Shown: positions 8,524 to 18,008, counted from the stretch's first letter. The stretch: 64,000 bases of DNA from Paenibacillus baekrokdamisoli (GCF_003945345.1 NZ_AP019308.1:3038001-3102000); one strand, 5' to 3'. Made by a program: numbers and translations. The notes: generated by a model from the sequence alone, not told the origin.

Positions 8524-8610
8524 TTGAAGGAGAAGGAAAAATCATCCTGCATATCGAACATATCAGATGCGAGGGTTGCATAGGTTGTGCGGAGGGGAGA
8601 GCTTACGAAA

Positions 8611-8790
8611 GTGGATACAACAGCTACGATTATTTTCATCATCGCAGCCTTTTCATTGGGCATCATTATTATTTTGCAGCGAGATAAAATTCCTGCAAGC
8701 ATGCGCAGAGGATTCGCTATCGCTTCAATTGTGTTTATTGCTTTTGCTTTTTTCCTAATTGTTTATAGTTTAACAACTATGGGTTCATAA
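8611..8790 (+). CDS. Small two-helix membrane protein (GTG start)
   Basis: This 59-residue protein has two hydrophobic segments: TATIIFIIAAFSLGIIIIL and, after a basic turn (QRDKIPASMRRG), FAIASIVFIAFAFFLIVYSL. By the positive-inside rule the loop faces the cytoplasm. The start is chosen at the GTG at 8611, 11 bases after GGAGGGGAG; a GTG at 8587 would add eight residues but has no ribosome-binding site. It lies 87 bases after the 77-residue gene on the same strand. Function unknown. Confidence 0.6.
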   Translation: MDTTATIIFIIAAFSLGIIIILQRDKIPASMRRGFAIASIVFIAFAFFLIVYSLTTMGS

Positions 8791-8965
8791 TGAAGCGCTC
8801 AGCAGGCTAAACTAGGGGCAAACGATTGTGGAGCGTGAGCATATGAAATGGCTGCCTATTGTATTGTCCCTTACCCTGCTGCCAGTTACTGGCACTGCCC
8901 CTTATCGTACAGCACCCGATTCAGCAGCCTCAACCACTATAAAGCATCAACCGAGGAGGATTTCG

Positions 8966-10756
8966 ATGAGCCAATTACCTAAACGTTCTGAAACCGCGCC
9001 TGAGTACCACTGGAAGCTTACCGATTTATTTGCGGATCAATCCGCATGGGACAAGGATTATGCGAAGGCGAAGGAACAAATGAAGCAAGTCGATGCCTTT
9101 GAAGGAAAGCTATCTGATCCAAAACAGCTTAAAGCTTGCTTCGAGCTTGAAGATGAGCTATCACTTCATGTTGAGCGTCTCTATGTCTATGCCAATATGA
9201 AGCATCATGAAGACACAGCTGAGCCCACTTATATGGCGCTCTCCGATAAATCAAAAAAGCTTAGCGTTGAAACTGGAGAGGCACTCTCCTTCATTACACC
9301 AGAGGTGCTCAGTCTCTCAGATAAAGATTTAGAAGCTTTGATCAACAATCCGGAGCTTGCCAAATATCGCCACACGCTAGAAGAAATGCGTCGCCAGAAA
9401 GCGCATATCTTGTCCAAATCAGAAGAAGCACTGCTCGCACAAGTCGGTAATATTAGTCAAGCGCCAGGCACGATTTTCAGCTTGCTCAATAATGCCGATC
9501 TTAAGTTTCCAAAGGTCAAAGACGAGAATGGCGAAGAGGTAGAATTGACGCAAGGCCGTTACATACAGTTCCTCGAAAGCAAAAATCGCGAGGTTCGCGA
9601 GGCAGCCTTCAAAACGATGTACGAAACCTACGGCAAACTGAAAAACACCCTAGCAGCAACACTTAGCGCCAACGTCACTAAAAACACCTTCTATTCCCGT
9701 GCTCGTAAATACCCATCTACGTTGGAAATGTCCCTTTATGGTGATAACATTCCGAAGGAAGTTTATGAGAACCTGATTCATACGATCCATAAATATCTCC
9801 CTTTGATGCATCGCTACATGGAATTGCGGAAAAAGCTGCTTAAGGTTGATGAGCTTCACATGTATGATCTATTTGCTCCGCTTGTCGATGAATTCAAAAT
9901 GGATATTACGTTTGATGAAGCAAAAGCTACCGTTAGCAAAAGCTTGAATCCACTAGGTGAAGATTACTTAAAAGTGTTGAATCAAGGCTTTACTAACGGC
10001 TGGATTGACACCTATGAGAATGAAGGCAAACGCAGCGGTGCATACAGCTGGGGCGCGTTCGGCACGCATCCCTATGTGCTGTTGAATCATAAAGATAACT
10101 TGAACAGCATGTTTACACTTACCCATGAGATGGGCCATGCGCTTCATTCTTACTACTCGGATAGCAATCAAGACTATCGAGATGCCCAGTATACGATCTT
10201 CCTGGCTGAGGTAGCATCTACACTTAACGAAGCTCTCCTTATGGATTACATGCTGAAGAAATCAACGGATCCGAAGGAAAAAATGTATCTGCTCACCTAT
10301 TACGCAGATCAATTCCGGACGACCGTATTCCGTCAAACGATGTTTGCTGAGTTTGAGAAAATCATCCATGAGCAAGCCGAAGAAGGCGTATCGCTGACTC
10401 CACAAGAATTAAGCAAAATCTATTATGACCTGAACAAGCAATACTATGGAACAGGAATGGTTATTGATAAAGATATTGAAATGGAATGGGCCCGCATCCC
10501 ACATTTCTACACAAGCTTCTATGTATACAAATATGCGACCGGGTTCTCCGCAGCTACAAGCTTCTCGAAACAAATTCTCGAGGAAGGCGCTCCTGCAGTT
10601 GAGCGTTATCTTGGCTTCTTGAAGAGCGGCGGCAGTGACTACTCCATCAATATTCTAAAAAAAGCTGGCGTCGATATGTCGACACCAGAGCCAATCGAGC
10701 AAGCGATGAGCGTATTCGAGAATCTCATCGAGCAAATGGAACAGCTAACAAAATAA
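8966..10756 (+). CDS. pepF: Oligoendopeptidase F (M3B zinc metallopeptidase)
   Basis: PepF is a cytoplasmic zinc peptidase that cuts oligopeptides of roughly 7-17 residues. The 596-residue product has the family length and the HEMGH zinc-binding motif (FTLTHEMGHALHSYY), with the third ligand Glu in the downstream FLAEVASTLNE helix. AGGAGG lies seven bases before the ATG at 8966 (MSQLPKRSE). The same frame is open upstream to 8828 and would add 41-46 residues resembling a signal peptide (ATG at 8843, GGAG nine bases upstream); see findings. A terminator follows at 10774-10818. Confidence 0.95.
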   Translation: MSQLPKRSETAPEYHWKLTDLFADQSAWDKDYAKAKEQMKQVDAFEGKLSDPKQLKACFELEDELSLHVERLYVYANMKHHEDTAEPTYMALSDKSKKLSVETGEALSFITPEVLSLSDKDLEALINNPELAKYRHTLEEMRRQKAHILSKSEEALLAQVGNISQAPGTIFSLLNNADLKFPKVKDENGEEVELTQGRYIQFLESKNREVREAAFKTMYETYGKLKNTLAATLSANVTKNTFYSRARKYPSTLEMSLYGDNIPKEVYENLIHTIHKYLPLMHRYMELRKKLLKVDELHMYDLFAPLVDEFKMDITFDEAKATVSKSLNPLGEDYLKVLNQGFTNGWIDTYENEGKRSGAYSWGAFGTHPYVLLNHKDNLNSMFTLTHEMGHALHSYYSDSNQDYRDAQYTIFLAEVASTLNEALLMDYMLKKSTDPKEKMYLLTYYADQFRTTVFRQTMFAEFEKIIHEQAEEGVSLTPQELSKIYYDLNKQYYGTGMVIDKDIEMEWARIPHFYTSFYVYKYATGFSAATSFSKQILEEGAPAVERYLGFLKSGGSDYSINILKKAGVDMSTPEPIEQAMSVFENLIEQMEQLTK

Positions 10757-10773
10757 GAAGATGTAAGGATAAC

Positions 10774-10818
10774 AAAAAGAGCAGCGAATCCAGTAATGAG
10801 GAATCGCTGCTCTTTTTT
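10774..10818 (+). terminator. pepF terminator
   Basis: GAGCAGCGA (10779-10787) pairs with TCGCTGCTC (10804-10812), flanked by A-run and T-run. Confidence 0.85.
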
Positions 10819-10924
10819 GTGTGCTCTTCAATAAAACGCTACCCTCATGATCTGCTGGTGCTGCCGGAAATCAGAATGCCACTGCATCCAGCTCTTTTCC
10901 ATAAGGATGCAAGGGATCTACGGG

Positions 10925-11482
10925 CTATGTTTGCGGCGCCACTTCAGGTGCAAAGAGCGCAGTCGCTTCCACAAACCCAGCAACTGCTGCGTTAAGGCGT
11001 AGAATCAGCTCTTCTTCAAGAATGAATGAGCCATCTTCCGTTTTTGTAATTTGTTTATCTACTGCATAGACACCAGCTGTAATATGTCTTGCATATAAGG
11101 CGGATAACACAGGCTTCAACGCATAATCGATGGCAAGTAAATGTGCAATCGTGCCTCCAATGAACAATGGAAGGATGACCTTTCCTTCTAGACCCTTCTG
11201 AGGAAGTAAATCCAAATAAGTTTTCAAAACGCCCGTGTAAGCTGCTTTGTAAACTGGACTAGCAATAACAATCGCATCTGCTTCTGCTACAATTCGGTTC
11301 GCTTCCACAATAGACGGGCTGTCGAAGCGGGCTAGAATCAAATCCTCAGCTGGAAGTGAGGCTACATGAAGGAATCTAACGTCCAGTCCGAGAGATACAA
11401 GTCTTTCTTCAATATGGTCTACAATGCCATTTAATCGCGAGATGGGATTGGGGCTACCTGAGATAATGACTACTTTGGGCAT
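10925..11482 (-). CDS. NADPH-dependent FMN reductase (SsuE-like flavodoxin fold)
   Basis: This 185-residue flavoprotein belongs to the NADPH-dependent FMN reductase family (PF03358). It has VVIISGSPNPISRLNGI for FMN phosphate binding, IVIASPVYKAAYTGVLKTYLDLL (the SPxYxxxxTGxLKxxLD signature) and a LFIGGT loop. SsuE members feed reduced FMN to alkanesulfonate monooxygenase, but no ssuABCD genes are near, so the partner is open. The frame extends to 11548; the ATG at 11482 is preferred because MPKVVIIS begins the fold and GGAGAG lies ten bases upstream. Confidence 0.85.
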   Translation of the reverse strand: MPKVVIISGSPNPISRLNGIVDHIEERLVSLGLDVRFLHVASLPAEDLILARFDSPSIVEANRIVAEADAIVIASPVYKAAYTGVLKTYLDLLPQKGLEGKVILPLFIGGTIAHLLAIDYALKPVLSALYARHITAGVYAVDKQITKTEDGSFILEEELILRLNAAVAGFVEATALFAPEVAPQT

Positions 11483-11623
11483 AATTTTCTCACTCTCCAT
11501 GTTCATGTTTAATGTTGAATGTCGAAAAGAGATCTCATATTCCAGCATCTAATCTATCCTTAGTATATATTTTTAATTCCAAGCTGTAAACTATGAATTA
11601 AACATGAATAATAAGATTTAGAT

Positions 11624-11764
11624 CTACTTATCCGGAGGATAGAGAATAATTCGGCCTTCTTCCATCTCAACATGAACTTTGTTCTTTTCTTTGAATTCAT
11701 CAGCTTGCAGATAGGTTGAAGGAATCTGCAGACGCCCTGCTTTATCAATTACCGCGTACTCTAC
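11624..11764 (-). pseudogene. AbrB-like domain relic without a start codon
   Basis: An uninterrupted 46-codon frame encodes a swapped-hairpin AbrB-like segment: VIDKAGRLQIPSTYL, then KVHVEMEEGRIILYPP. This resembles the C-terminal AbrB-like tail found on some ABC-ATPases or stand-alone AbrB/SpoVT proteins. No ATG, GTG or TTG begins the frame; a TAG precedes it by a few codons. An AGGAGAG followed by ATG is present, but in the wrong frame (ATG TAG), so a frameshift or truncation is likely. I call it a gene relic rather than a working gene. Confidence 0.5.
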
Positions 11765-11818
11765 ATGACTCTCCTAGGTTGTGAACGCATTACCGTTCCC
11801 TCGTTACCAGTCATTATT

Positions 11819-12649
11819 TTATCCGTAAAAGATTAAGCCAATAGCCCACGCCAACAAACCGGCGATGGCTGAAGATACTAGGTTCACGGCATCATTGGTC
11901 ATCCATGCGCAGCCGCGTATTCGTAGGGCAGCGACACCGCAATGTTCTGCGCGCTCCATCTCGCTTCCGCAGATACTGCAGCGGTACATCGCTTGCACGG
12001 TCGCGCCGAGCAGCGAGTCAGCGTATGCGCCTGCGAAGCCAGCCACTGCGGCCGCAGCAATGAGCCCGCCAGATGTCACCCCAGCAGGAGCCAATAGCGC
12101 AGCAATTACGCCGATGAACACAGCGCCAATAAGAGCAGCGGCGCTGCCGAGCGGCGTAACGCCGCCGCTCGTGCCTGGAGCCACAGCCTTGCCGCTAAGC
12201 AGCGCACGCGGCGCGGTGCGGCTTAGCGCTCCGATCTCGGTGGCCCATGTGTCGGCATTCACTCCTCCCATGACACCAACAAAAGCATAGAGCCAGCCAG
12301 CCCCTGGCCAACATGCATGCCCTGCACACAGAACAAGACCTAAACCACCATTCGCCCATACCTGAAGGGCGTCTCTACGGCCGGTCTTCGCGTAAGTGCT
12401 TTCGGCTTTCCGCTTCGTCCGGTGATGCCGTTTCCACTTCGACCAAACGGAGGAGGAGATGAAAAAAGCGAGCAGGACACTGAACCACATAGGGTCACCA
12501 AGTGTAACATAACAGGTTCCCATAACTATCGCTGACCAAGCACCCGATAGAGATAAAGAGCGCAGCCGATAAGCCACTACAGCGATAAATGAACTCCCGA
12601 TTGCGCCTATAAAAAACCTGATCCACCATTCTGTAATCCAATGCTCCAT
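11819..12649 (-). CDS. DUF92 family membrane protein
   Basis: The 276-residue product has about six or seven hydrophobic segments and the DUF92/TMEM19 signatures: GGVNADTWATEIG, the Gly-rich APGTSGGVTPLG, GFAGAYADSLLGATVQ and NDAVNLVSS. A plant member (VTE6) is a phytyl-phosphate kinase, so a polyprenyl-phosphate kinase role is possible but unproven here. A YRCSICGSEMERAEHCG insert carries paired cysteines. Of two ATGs, the second (12649) is eight bases after AGGAG, so it is chosen. The 5' half has unusually high GC for the window. Confidence 0.85.
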   Translation of the reverse strand: MEHWITEWWIRFFIGAIGSSFIAVVAYRLRSLSLSGAWSAIVMGTCYVTLGDPMWFSVLLAFFISSSVWSKWKRHHRTKRKAESTYAKTGRRDALQVWANGGLGLVLCAGHACWPGAGWLYAFVGVMGGVNADTWATEIGALSRTAPRALLSGKAVAPGTSGGVTPLGSAAALIGAVFIGVIAALLAPAGVTSGGLIAAAAVAGFAGAYADSLLGATVQAMYRCSICGSEMERAEHCGVAALRIRGCAWMTNDAVNLVSSAIAGLLAWAIGLIFYG

Positions 12650-12794
12650 AATCATCTCTCCTTTCTCATAATTCTCTTACAAATAATCAGAAAATACCGA
12701 ATTCATGCTTTGCAGCGTTCATGCTTTACTGTAGTATTAACTATAAACGACTACATAGAGGAAAAACTGTCGAACAAGGAGTGTCGTTGCCCTT

Positions 12795-13940
12795 ATGCAC
12801 AAAAAGAACGACGCAGCTTCTATACCCTCCGCTGCTGTGAATGAGCGGACACCTGAGCAGCTTCTACGCATTATCTTTGAGTATACAGCTAAGATAGGCA
12901 GCGAGCGCAGTTTGCACAGCGTTCTACTTTTAATGGCCGATATGGGCCGTGAAATGATATTGGCTGATCGCTGTACAGTATGGCTGATTGACCATACACG
13001 AGACGAACTCTTCACAACAATTGCACATGGAGTTAATGAGATTCGCATTCCGCTTGGGACCGGCTTTGTCGGCCATACGGTTGTGACTGGAGAACCTCTA
13101 TTAATTGATGATGCGTATAGCGATGTCCGCCATAATGCAGAGAATGATCGTCGCACAGGGTATCGAACGAAGTCCATTATAACCGTACCTTTCGTTGGTA
13201 ATGACGGTACAATTATCGGCGCTTACCAAGCTATAAATAAATTAACACCGAATGCTGTCTTTACCGAGCATGACTTAGAACAATTGAAGCTGGCTGCTTC
13301 CTATGCAGGCAAGTCGCTCGAATCCGTCATGCTGCATGAGGAAATCATGGCTACGCAGCGAGAGATTATTTTTGTTATGGGTCAGATCGGGGAGAGCCGT
13401 TCAAAGGAAACCGGCAATCATGTTAAGCGGGTTGCGGAATATTCCTACATCCTAGCTCGAGGTTATGGGCTGAGCATCCATGAAGCGGAGCAGCTGAAGA
13501 TGGTTTCACCCATGCATGATATCGGCAAAGTAGCGATACCTGATGCTATTCTCAATAAGCCTGGCAAGCTGACGGAAGAAGAGTTCAATAACATGAAGAC
13601 TCATACGGATATCGGATATAATCTATTGAAATCCTCTAGCCGCGAGCTTATCAAGACAGCCGCTATCGTCGCTCATCAGCATCATGAGAAATGGAATGGA
13701 ACAGGTTACCCAAGAGGTATTAGCGGTGAGGACATTCATCTTTATGGCCGTATCACTGCAATTGCCGATGTATTCGATGCGCTGGGCAGTGAACGTGTAT
13801 ACAAAAAGGCCTGGGAGCTCGACCGTATTTTAGCACTGTTCGAAGAGGAACGCGGCCGCCATTTCGACCCTGACCTTGTCGATGTGTTTATGGACAATCT
13901 GCCTCAAATTCTAGAAGTACGTGAGAATTACGTAGATTAA
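12795..13940 (+). CDS. GAF-HD-GYP putative cyclic-di-GMP phosphodiesterase
   Basis: The 381-residue protein has an N-terminal GAF sensor (about 20-180, with LADRCTVWLID, GTGFVGHTV and SIITVPFV) and a C-terminal HD-GYP domain (about 200-370). The metal-binding residues are present in GNHVKRVAEY and MHDIGKVAIPD, then VAHQHHEKWNGTGYPRGI with the GYP triad. HD-GYP enzymes hydrolyse cyclic-di-GMP. No signal peptide or membrane segment is seen, so it is cytosolic. The ATG is 13 bases from AAGGAG, a long spacing. A shared terminator follows at 13954-13998. Confidence 0.9.
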   Translation: MHKKNDAASIPSAAVNERTPEQLLRIIFEYTAKIGSERSLHSVLLLMADMGREMILADRCTVWLIDHTRDELFTTIAHGVNEIRIPLGTGFVGHTVVTGEPLLIDDAYSDVRHNAENDRRTGYRTKSIITVPFVGNDGTIIGAYQAINKLTPNAVFTEHDLEQLKLAASYAGKSLESVMLHEEIMATQREIIFVMGQIGESRSKETGNHVKRVAEYSYILARGYGLSIHEAEQLKMVSPMHDIGKVAIPDAILNKPGKLTEEEFNNMKTHTDIGYNLLKSSSRELIKTAAIVAHQHHEKWNGTGYPRGISGEDIHLYGRITAIADVFDALGSERVYKKAWELDRILALFEEERGRHFDPDLVDVFMDNLPQILEVRENYVD

Positions 13941-13953
13941 CAGCACCATATAG

Positions 13954-13998
13954 AAAGAGAATCGGCTATTCCTCAAGAGGGGATAGCCGATTCTCTTT
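13954..13998. terminator. Bidirectional terminator
   Basis: AAAGAGAATCGGCTAT (13954-13969) pairs with ATAGCCGATTCTCTTT (13983-13998). It serves the HD-GYP gene and the convergent GDPD gene, overlapping the latter's stop codon. Confidence 0.85.
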
Positions 13999-14743
13999 AT
14001 TCATGCAGCTCCCTCAGCGCTTGTCCGAAGCGGTCAGGATAATTCGTGCAAATTAATATCGTCGGATCAAGCTTGGTCAGTCGTTTCATCATCGCGATGT
14101 CATTAACCGTCCATGCCATGACGGTTATGTTAGCATCTTGCATGGTCTTCATCAATGCCGAAGAAATGCTGGCATATCCGATCGATAGGAAGCTGGCATC
14201 TAATCGCTGCAAATCGGTTAGAAGTGTCCATGGCGCTAAATCAGTAATCAGACCCGTTCTTATATCCTTCGACAGCTGACGAACGGTTTGCAGCGCCCCG
14301 GAATCAAATGACGTAAGTACAGAATCATGCTGCAATCCCTTCTTATAGAGCAGCTCCACGACCTTCTGCTCCAGTCCCGGATAGCGACCTCCATAGGTCT
14401 TCAGCTCGATATTGAGTCGGCAGCGCCCGATAGTCGCATCAAGTACCTCTTCTAACGATGGAATTCCCTCCGCTGGAAGCTGCTTGGAATACCAGCTCAC
14501 TGCATTCAGACTTGATAATTGCTTGGCAGTGAAGTCAGCAACACGACCAGATCCGTCGGTCGTCCGCTTCAACATATCATCATGAATAACAACAGGAATA
14601 CCATCAGAGGACAATTGCACATCTAGTTCAATCCACTCTACATATGGAAAAGCTAAAGCTTCACGAAATGCCTCCATTGTATTCTCAGGTGCAAGACCGG
14701 AAGCACCGCGATGAGCTACACAGGAATGGGTGATATCGCTCAT
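13997..14743 (-). CDS. Glycerophosphodiester phosphodiesterase
   Basis: This 248-residue GDPD-family TIM barrel hydrolyses glycerophosphodiesters to glycerol 3-phosphate and an alcohol. Diagnostic residues are AHRGASGLAPENT (catalytic His, Asn-Thr), WIELDVQLSSDGIPVVIHDD (metal-binding Glu-Asp, second His) and LNIELKTYG. There is no signal peptide, which suggests the cytoplasmic UgpQ type. AAGGAG lies seven bases upstream, inside the end of the preceding CapA-like gene, four bases away, so the two are likely translated from one mRNA. Confidence 0.92.
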   Translation of the reverse strand: MSDITHSCVAHRGASGLAPENTMEAFREALAFPYVEWIELDVQLSSDGIPVVIHDDMLKRTTDGSGRVADFTAKQLSSLNAVSWYSKQLPAEGIPSLEEVLDATIGRCRLNIELKTYGGRYPGLEQKVVELLYKKGLQHDSVLTSFDSGALQTVRQLSKDIRTGLITDLAPWTLLTDLQRLDASFLSIGYASISSALMKTMQDANITVMAWTVNDIAMMKRLTKLDPTILICTNYPDRFGQALRELHE

Positions 14744-14747
14744 TTGT

Positions 14748-16148
14748 CTACTCCTTCGCTTTAATAAAGCCGTTTTTATCCAGCGTTGACTGAATCGAAA
14801 TACTGGATATTCGCTTCAGAAGCTGAACTGCCTGATCGCCTTCAATCGGGTTCGGCTGTGAATTAACAGCACGCATGGGATGGAACTGAAGGGAGCAATC
14901 CCCTTTTGCCGTACAAACAGCATCCAGAACCCCCGTATCCTTCGTTTTATCCGTTGCCGTCATATTAAAAATAAAATTGCCAAGGCTATACGAAATCCAT
15001 TTCCCCTTATAGCGTTCAAATCCTTGCAGGACATGCGGATGACTGCCAACAATTAAATCTGCCCCAGCATCGATATAGGCATGTGCTAATTGCTTTTGGA
15101 CTGCATTGGGATTATCGGATCGTTCAATGCCCCAATGCACCATCACAATAACGAGATCTGCTTGCTGCTTCGCTTCTCTGATTGCTTTCAAGGCTCTTGT
15201 CGCATCATAGGTCTCTGCAACTCCTGCACGATCCTTCTCCGCCTTCCAAGAGCCAACCGGAACCACTCTTGTCAGCCCAATATAAGCAACACTTATACCC
15301 TTCGCCTCCAGAATAACTGGCTTGAATGCTTCCGCATCATCATGTCCAGCTCCTATATTGGGCATACTCACTTTATTGAGATAATCAACGGTATCCAGCA
15401 GCCCTTCTACCCCTTGATCAAGAGTATGATTGTTGGCTAGATTAACAATATCAAATCCAGCTTCCTTGAGTGCCGGAAGAGACTTTGGCGAACCCTTGAA
15501 CACAAAGGATTTATTGGTTGCAGGCACGCCGCGCTCGGTAATGGGGGTCTCCAGATTAGCCGCCATGAGATCTGGCTTCGTTAGAAAAGGCAAGGCCTTT
15601 GCATATGGATATTCGTAGCCATTCTTCTTCATCAGACTATCAACCGAAGCCGCTAACAAAATATCGCCAACAAAGGATAACGTTACCTTACTCTCACCTT
15701 CCACGGAAGGATTACCGCCATTGTTTGTATTATTGCCATTCTCTGTATCTGTGCCAGTATTCGTGCCTGTACCATTGTTGTCTGTCGGGCCATTGTTCGG
15801 GCCATTGTCCGAACCTTTGTCTGTACCCTTATCTGGGATGTTTTCGTTGCCCTTATTACTAGGATTCGACGAACCATCTTCTCCTTTATCAGCATCTTTC
15901 TTACTAGAGTCATCCTCCTTGGTAGGATTGGCTCCATTACCCGAGGGAGCATCCCCATTATCCTGCTGCTTTACGGTGCCTGATGCATCGGGTTGCTTTT
16001 TAGTTCCGTCCGTATTCATGAAAAAATAAATAATAACTAGTGCGCCAATAATAACTAGCATGGAGAGATTAATAATGACAAGCCGCTTCATTCGGCGTGA
16101 CTTGCGTTTTTTATTATGCTGATGCGATTCTGAACGTGATACAAACAT
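14748..16148 (-). CDS. CapA-family membrane-anchored metallophosphatase-like protein
   Basis: This 466-residue protein has a basic N-terminus, a single membrane helix (about 23-45), a long Asn/Gly/Thr/Asp-rich linker (46-150), and a PGA_cap domain (about 155-450). The domain shows LSFVGDILLAASVD, ANLETPIT, DIVNLANNHTLDQG, VIVMVHWG and DLIVGSHPHVLQG, the metal-site motifs of CapA-like proteins linked to poly-gamma-glutamate synthesis. No capB/capC genes are nearby, so it may act in another envelope process. The linker's Asn-Gly-Thr repeats come from a degenerate ACC/ATT-rich DNA tract. Confidence 0.88.
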   Translation of the reverse strand: MFVSRSESHQHNKKRKSRRMKRLVIINLSMLVIIGALVIIYFFMNTDGTKKQPDASGTVKQQDNGDAPSGNGANPTKEDDSSKKDADKGEDGSSNPSNKGNENIPDKGTDKGSDNGPNNGPTDNNGTGTNTGTDTENGNNTNNGGNPSVEGESKVTLSFVGDILLAASVDSLMKKNGYEYPYAKALPFLTKPDLMAANLETPITERGVPATNKSFVFKGSPKSLPALKEAGFDIVNLANNHTLDQGVEGLLDTVDYLNKVSMPNIGAGHDDAEAFKPVILEAKGISVAYIGLTRVVPVGSWKAEKDRAGVAETYDATRALKAIREAKQQADLVIVMVHWGIERSDNPNAVQKQLAHAYIDAGADLIVGSHPHVLQGFERYKGKWISYSLGNFIFNMTATDKTKDTGVLDAVCTAKGDCSLQFHPMRAVNSQPNPIEGDQAVQLLKRISSISIQSTLDKNGFIKAKE

Positions 16149-16266
16149 TGAAAGTAAGCTCCTTTAGAAACGAGTAGGATATAAAAGAAAAGAGCAGGAT
16201 TCAAACACAATCCCACTCATTATACCAGCATTTACCTATCGTTGATAGGATCGATTCTCCTATAAA

Positions 16267-17259
16267 TCATGTTCTATAAGTCATAATACCTGCTTGCTTT
16301 TCAGCCGTAATACGATCTAATCGTTCCAAATGAAAGAGATGCGCTAATGTCTCCGACATCGCGAAGCGAAATTGATGAATGTTACCGGCAATCCGCGCTC
16401 CAAACAGCTTCTCGCACATTTCGAAGCCCGTATAAGCCTTTTCTTCAAGCAGCTTCTGCATGGCATCTAACCTGCGATCATGATGCTCTATAATTTCATT
16501 AATTCGAGTTTCAAAATTTGAGAAAGGATCCCTATGGCCTGGAAAAGCAAGCTCGACATTATAGAGTCTAAGCTGCCTTAGACTATCAAGAAACTGCTGC
16601 AAAGGATCCTCTTCCTCGCCGGGAACGACGCTAATATTCGGTGTAATGTTCGGCAGCACTTGATCGCCGCAAAACATCCATCGACGTTCAGGAGAATAAA
16701 AGCATAGCTGACCTCGTGCATGACCAGGCGCAGCAATACTTTGATAACCATATCCGCCAATCATTAGGGTCTGCCCCGCTTCAATAAAGGTCACTGTCGG
16801 CTGTGGAGAAACCTTCTCTACGAAGCTCTCCAGATGTGGATCGATTTGATCCAATACAGACTTGGGCGTATCATGCTGAGCATAGAGCGATGTTAAATCG
16901 GATCCGAAAGAACGATTTTCTCCCCAAAGTCTCTGCGCATAGGCATAAGATTGTCGTGATAGAAGTACAAGAGCACCTGTACGCTCCTGAAACCAGCCAG
17001 CTAGACCATAATGGTCGGGATGCTGATGTGTTAGCAGAATGGTATGAATGCGATCCACTTCGATGTGATGATTAGTTAAAACAGCAGTCCATGTATCTAA
17101 AGCTTCGGAAGTATGCAGTCCAGGATCAATGAGTGTGTACCCCTTCTCATCCTTCACCAAATAACTATTTACCCATTTCAATGAAAAAGGCAGCGGCACT
17201 TTGACCTGCATGATCTCTCCTGGCCACCATACAGCGGTGGTTAAGCCCTGTTCGGTCAA
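16267..17259 (-). CDS. MBL-fold metallo-hydrolase (TTG start)
   Basis: The 330-residue protein has the metallo-beta-lactamase metal-binding motif THQHPDHYG (about 77-85), a second His in APGHARGQ, Asp in FCGDQVL and the late His in FPGHRDPF. The C-terminal 90 residues carry EIIEHHDRRLDAMQKLL and a winged-helix-like region, as in the LACTB2/hydrolase group. The start is TTG at 17259, seven bases after GGGAGG, overlapping the TGA of the upstream methyltransferase by four bases, which indicates translational coupling. Substrate unknown. Confidence 0.85.
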   Translation of the reverse strand: MTEQGLTTAVWWPGEIMQVKVPLPFSLKWVNSYLVKDEKGYTLIDPGLHTSEALDTWTAVLTNHHIEVDRIHTILLTHQHPDHYGLAGWFQERTGALVLLSRQSYAYAQRLWGENRSFGSDLTSLYAQHDTPKSVLDQIDPHLESFVEKVSPQPTVTFIEAGQTLMIGGYGYQSIAAPGHARGQLCFYSPERRWMFCGDQVLPNITPNISVVPGEEEDPLQQFLDSLRQLRLYNVELAFPGHRDPFSNFETRINEIIEHHDRRLDAMQKLLEEKAYTGFEMCEKLFGARIAGNIHQFRFAMSETLAHLFHLERLDRITAEKQAGIMTYRT

Positions 17260-18008
17260 GCAGAAACCCTCCCTACCATAATAATTCTTGGCGATCTCTC
17301 CACATCATAAGCATCGCCTTCATAATTCCCGAAAACCTGTTCAAGAGTAAGGCCGGCTTCAATAAGCGCTCCTCTAAACCAGTCTAAAGGGAGTAATTGG
17401 ACACGCTCCTCATAACTGCGGGATTCCTCATTCTTACCGACTGGACCGATATTGATTTTTTTCACTACCCAGTCATTCTCTATCGCTCTAACCTCTTCAA
17501 TATGTAGGCCTGACTCCTCATCGATACGTTCCGATCGAGAGACAAGATTCGCTTTCACATAAGCGCCATTCATAAAATCAATCAAAAACCGCCCGTCCTT
17601 CTGCAAAACTCGGCGTATCTCCTTTAGAACACGGGAATTATCGGACTCCTCTGGGAAATAACCAAAGGACGTGAACAGATTAACCGTTGCTTGAAACTGA
17701 CCATCCTCGAAAGGCAGCTCGCGCATATCCCCTTGGACAAGCTTTTCGATTAAACCCTCTATGTTATGCTCTCTGGCCTTTTCTAGCAAGGCATTAGACA
17801 GATCAATTCCCGTCACATGAAACCCTAAATTAGCGAGCGCTAGCGCATGTCTACCCATTCCACAACCAATATCGAGAATAGATGCCCCATCTGGGAGTGC
17901 CAGCCAACTGGCCATACGCTGTACCTCAGTCTCTGCCTGCTGCCAATTCCGATGGCGATAAACAATCATATAATCAGAGCCAAAGCTCCGCTCGTACCAT
18001 GCTGTCAA
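17256..18008 (-). CDS. Class I SAM-dependent methyltransferase (TTG start)
   Basis: The 250-residue protein has a clear SAM-binding motif I (ILDIGCGMGRHALALA, about 44-59), acidic strand 2 (VTGIDLS) and motif II/III (GDMRELPF, VLQKDGRFLIDF). The family includes small-molecule and RNA methyltransferases; no substrate can be assigned. The start is TTG at 18008, seven bases after GGAGG. The stop overlaps the next gene's TTG by four bases, so these two genes form a coupled pair. Confidence 0.85.
   Translation of the reverse strand: MTAWYERSFGSDYMIVYRHRNWQQAETEVQRMASWLALPDGASILDIGCGMGRHALALANLGFHVTGIDLSNALLEKAREHNIEGLIEKLVQGDMRELPFEDGQFQATVNLFTSFGYFPEESDNSRVLKEIRRVLQKDGRFLIDFMNGAYVKANLVSRSERIDEESGLHIEEVRAIENDWVVKKINIGPVGKNEESRSYEERVQLLPLDWFRGALIEAGLTLEQVFGNYEGDAYDVERSPRIIMVGRVSA

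Noticed and set aside
15683..16029. Frames opposite the low-complexity linker of the CapA-like gene
   Set aside because: Their composition follows the repeated Asn/Gly/Thr codons of the real gene; no start signals.
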